33,608 nt of DNA from Alphaproteobacteria bacterium (lineage in GTDB: Bacteria > Pseudomonadota > Alphaproteobacteria > Rs-D84). Of the stretch, positions 32,236-33,608 are shown piece after piece; within the stretch, counting starts at the first letter, position 1; every line of letters begins with the position of its first letter. A program made the position numbers and the translations under genes. The notes under the pieces are model-generated. The model saw only the letters and a list, made by a program, of their open reading frames with translations. It searched no databases and was not told where the DNA came from. The stretch spans positions 1 through 33,608 of the forward strand of contig WRJH01000005.1 in assembly GCA_009782315.1 (NCBI GenBank), written 5' to 3'.

Positions 32236-32860
32236 CCGTCACGATTTTCTTTTTCAATACGCCCAGTTCTTCTTTGGCCCGAATAATTTCGCGCAGCGCC
32301 TTTATGGCGTCACCGCCAGTTATAGCCTGGTAATCCGTCAGCGGGCGGTCCATGGTTTGTATCGCTTTTTCGATATGCGTCGATATGCGCGCGACCAATT
32401 CGAACACCGGCACGTCTTTCTGTTTTTTCGGCTTTTTATTTTCCAGCAATTCGGACGCGGGTTTAAGGGCCGCTTCGGGCGCTTTGAAAGCGTCCAATTG
32501 CTGTATTTCATACCCCATGTCCGACAAATAACAGACGGCCTTGTACGGCATGTTGTTTGAATCGGCCGCTGCACACAACAGATATATGTCGACATGATTT
32601 TCGGCCCCAAAGCATATTAGGCTGTCAAGCGAATTTATCGAAAAACCGTGCGCGTCTTTGATGATTATGCTCCTGTATTTGGAAAATATTTTTTTCAAAC
32701 TTTTGGGTGAAAAATCCGAAATCTGCAAATCTCCGGCGTGCGTGACGCGCGGCGACCCGCTTGATACCGGCACGACCGGACAGCCGCCGCCGATAATCAG
32801 TTCCCCTGCTTTATTGTCCCTTGCGCGCTTGTCGCCGACGAAAATTTGAAGTTTTGGCAT
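32213..32860 (-). CDS. unknown protein, possible degenerate thymidine-kinase fold
   Basis: Not firmly recognised, 215 residues. The N-terminal half follows the layout of type II thymidine kinase: a KLQIFVGD strand, then DNKAGELI where the P-loop would be, a strand plus acid IIIKDAHGF resembling the DEAQF box, the IYLLCAAADSNNMPYKAVCY region like the YGLRTDF loop, and IQQLDAF. The Walker A motif is missing, so ATP-dependent kinase activity is unlikely. The C-terminal part (after about residue 130) is Lys-rich and helical. First gene of an operon with rbfA (23-bp overlap), which hints at a link to ribosome biogenesis. Confidence 0.7.
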   Translation of the reverse strand: MPKLQIFVGDKRARDNKAGELIIGGGCPVVPVSSGSPRVTHAGDLQISDFSPKSLKKIFSKYRSIIIKDAHGFSINSLDSLICFGAENHVDIYLLCAAADSNNMPYKAVCYLSDMGYEIQQLDAFKAPEAALKPASELLENKKPKKQKDVPVFELVARISTHIEKAIQTMDRPLTDYQAITGGDAIKALREIIRAKEELGVLKKKIVTDEKTNRK

Positions 32861-32891
32861 TTTGTAATTCCTTTTTTGCTATTTCCCTCAA

Positions 32892-32926
32892 TTTTCCATT
32901 GTAATATGGAAAAAATTCATTTACAA
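32892..32926 (-). promoter_or_regulatory. promoter and palindrome of the rbfA operon
   Basis: Minus-strand TTGTAA (32921-32926), 17 bp, TACAAT (32898-32903). TTTTCCAT-(6)-ATGGAAAA (32892-32913) spans the -10 and could be an operator. The same bases also give a weak plus-strand TTGTAA, 17 bp, TACAAG toward the YqaA-like gene. Confidence 0.5.
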
Positions 32927-32930
32927 GCAG

Positions 32931-33035
32931 TTAGTGTAAGTGGTAGTGTAAGTGTCAGTGGCATTGTTGATTGTGGAATTTATTCGCACAAGTTCATGCC
33001 ACCGCTATCGCTAACCACTAACACCAGCCACTAAT
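32931..33035. repeat. inverted word array W10 (hexamer AGTGNN), upstream of the YqaA-like gene
   Basis: Left arm AGTGTA, AGTGGT, AGTGTA, AGTGTC, AGTGGC. The right arm (32998-33035), read inverted, has TTAGTGGC, TGGTGT, TAGTGG, TAGCGA, TAGCGG. It uses a 6-nt rather than a 7-nt word and is the only plus-strand gene with an array; it ends about five bases from the ATG. Confidence 0.7.
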
Positions 33036-33039
33036 CATT

Positions 33040-33564
33040 ATGAAATTACAACACTATCTTCTTAAAAAATCAGATTCGACATGGGCGGTTTGGGCGGTAT
33101 TTTTTCTTACCGTATGCGAATCGATATTCCTGTTCGTCCCGCCCGAAGTATTCATGACCCCGCCGATCGTCGCGAACAAGAAAAAGGCCGTGCCGGTCGT
33201 TGCCGCGGCGGCGCTGGGCTCTTTGATTGGCGGCGCAATCGCGTATTTCATCGGGTTCTGGGTTTTCGAAAGCATCGGCCAATGGATTATCACAACTTTC
33301 GCCAGCGCAGAAAAATTCGAAGTGGCCAAGGAAATGTTCACCCGCCACGGGGTGCTGATTATCGTTTTGGCGGCGTTCACGCCCGTGCCGTATAAACTTG
33401 TCGCGATGGCCGCCGGATTTTTGACGTTCAATCCGGTTTTATTCATCGGCGTTTCCGCCGCTTTTTGCTCGCTGTCGCCAATCCCTTTGCACACAGTCGT
33501 TTCAGCGGATTTTGAGGGGGGCTTTTGGTGGTGGTTTTTGGGATTTTTTGGGGAGTTGGTTTGA
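33040..33564 (+). CDS. YqaA/DedA-family membrane protein, C-terminus probably frameshifted
   Basis: Inner-membrane VTT/SNARE-associated family protein. VCESIFLFVPPEVFMTPPIV, AAALGSLIGGAIAYFIGFWVF, and VLAAFTPVPYKLVAMAAGFL match small YqaA-type proteins to about residue 140. After VSAAF the family normally continues SRGLRFF and another membrane segment, but this frame reads CSLSPIPLHTVV and stops at 174 residues. Another frame there reads FGGGFWDFLGSWFERRRV and stops at 33580, which suggests an indel near 33455-33480. Function: probably lipid or membrane homeostasis by family analogy. The sequence near the end is G/T-rich and may be of low quality. Confidence 0.7.
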   Translation: MKLQHYLLKKSDSTWAVWAVFFLTVCESIFLFVPPEVFMTPPIVANKKKAVPVVAAAALGSLIGGAIAYFIGFWVFESIGQWIITTFASAEKFEVAKEMFTRHGVLIIVLAAFTPVPYKLVAMAAGFLTFNPVLFIGVSAAFCSLSPIPLHTVVSADFEGGFWWWFLGFFGELV

Positions 33565-33608
33565 GCGGCGGCGGGTGTAGGCTTCTGCTGATTTTCTGTG
33601 TTTTTTTG

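Noticed and set aside
1-33608. tRNA or rRNA genes
   Set aside because: No cloverleaf with conserved T-loop bases or rRNA segment was noticed in the gaps; the GTCATTGCGAG cloverleaves lack tRNA features.

Overview
The window reads as a chromosomal segment of an alphaproteobacterium, probably a small-genome or host-associated one. Evidence is the order acpP-fabF-mltG, the long fused str-S10-spc-alpha ribosomal supercluster, and dispersed GTCATTGCGAG palindromic repeats. Lineage below class cannot be settled from the sequence alone. Almost everything is on the minus strand; only the first gene and the last (incomplete-looking) gene are on the plus strand.

Layout. (1) 58-2862: a large secreted Cys-rich protein of unknown function, then a 24-bp inverted-repeat element and a small glutaredoxin. 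(2) 3544-22868, read right to left: rpsL-rpsG-fusA-tuf-rpsJ-rplC-rplD-[unknown]-rplW-rplB-rpsS-rplV-rpsC-rplP-[unknown]-rpmC-rpsQ-rplN-rplX-rplE-rpsN-rpsH-rplF-rplR-rpsE-rpmD-rplO-[unknown]-secY-rpsM-rpsK-rpoA-rplQ. A strong promoter (TTGACA, 17 bp, TATACT) sits upstream of rpsL and a hairpin terminator lies beyond rplQ. Three non-ribosomal genes of unknown function are embedded in it, and adk is not between secY and rpsM. (3) 23328-25160: two outer-membrane beta-barrel genes with nearly the same signal peptide. (4) 25325-31216: lepA - tyrosine-recombinase-like gene with lost catalytic residues - acpP - fabF - mltG. (5) 31464-32860: a compact operon of an unknown protein (possible degenerate thymidine kinase fold), rbfA and an FMN-binding PNPOx-like protein. 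(6) 33040 to the end: a YqaA/DedA-type membrane protein whose C-terminus looks frameshifted.

The most unusual content is between the genes. At least ten loci carry an array of 3-5 degenerate copies of a locus-specific 7-nt word (one locus uses 6 nt), a spacer, and then the same word in inverted orientation. Nine of these lie between co-directional genes, and in all nine the array abuts or overlaps the TAA stop codon of the upstream gene (0-3 nt). In four cases the start codon of the next gene is preceded by one shared 20-nt box. Positions inside the word vary in a fixed pattern, so the transcript would fold into a hairpin with periodic internal loops. I do not know a described family for this. 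The window also holds four copies of a cloverleaf-like GTCATTGCGAG element whose arms differ between copies but stay self-complementary, and two copies of a C-run/G-run palindromic element, one of them inserted in frame inside lepA.

Functionally the window is dominated by translation (ribosomal proteins, EF-Tu, EF-G, LepA, RbfA), with RNA polymerase alpha, SecY, fatty-acid synthesis (AcpP, FabF) and cell-wall processing (MltG).
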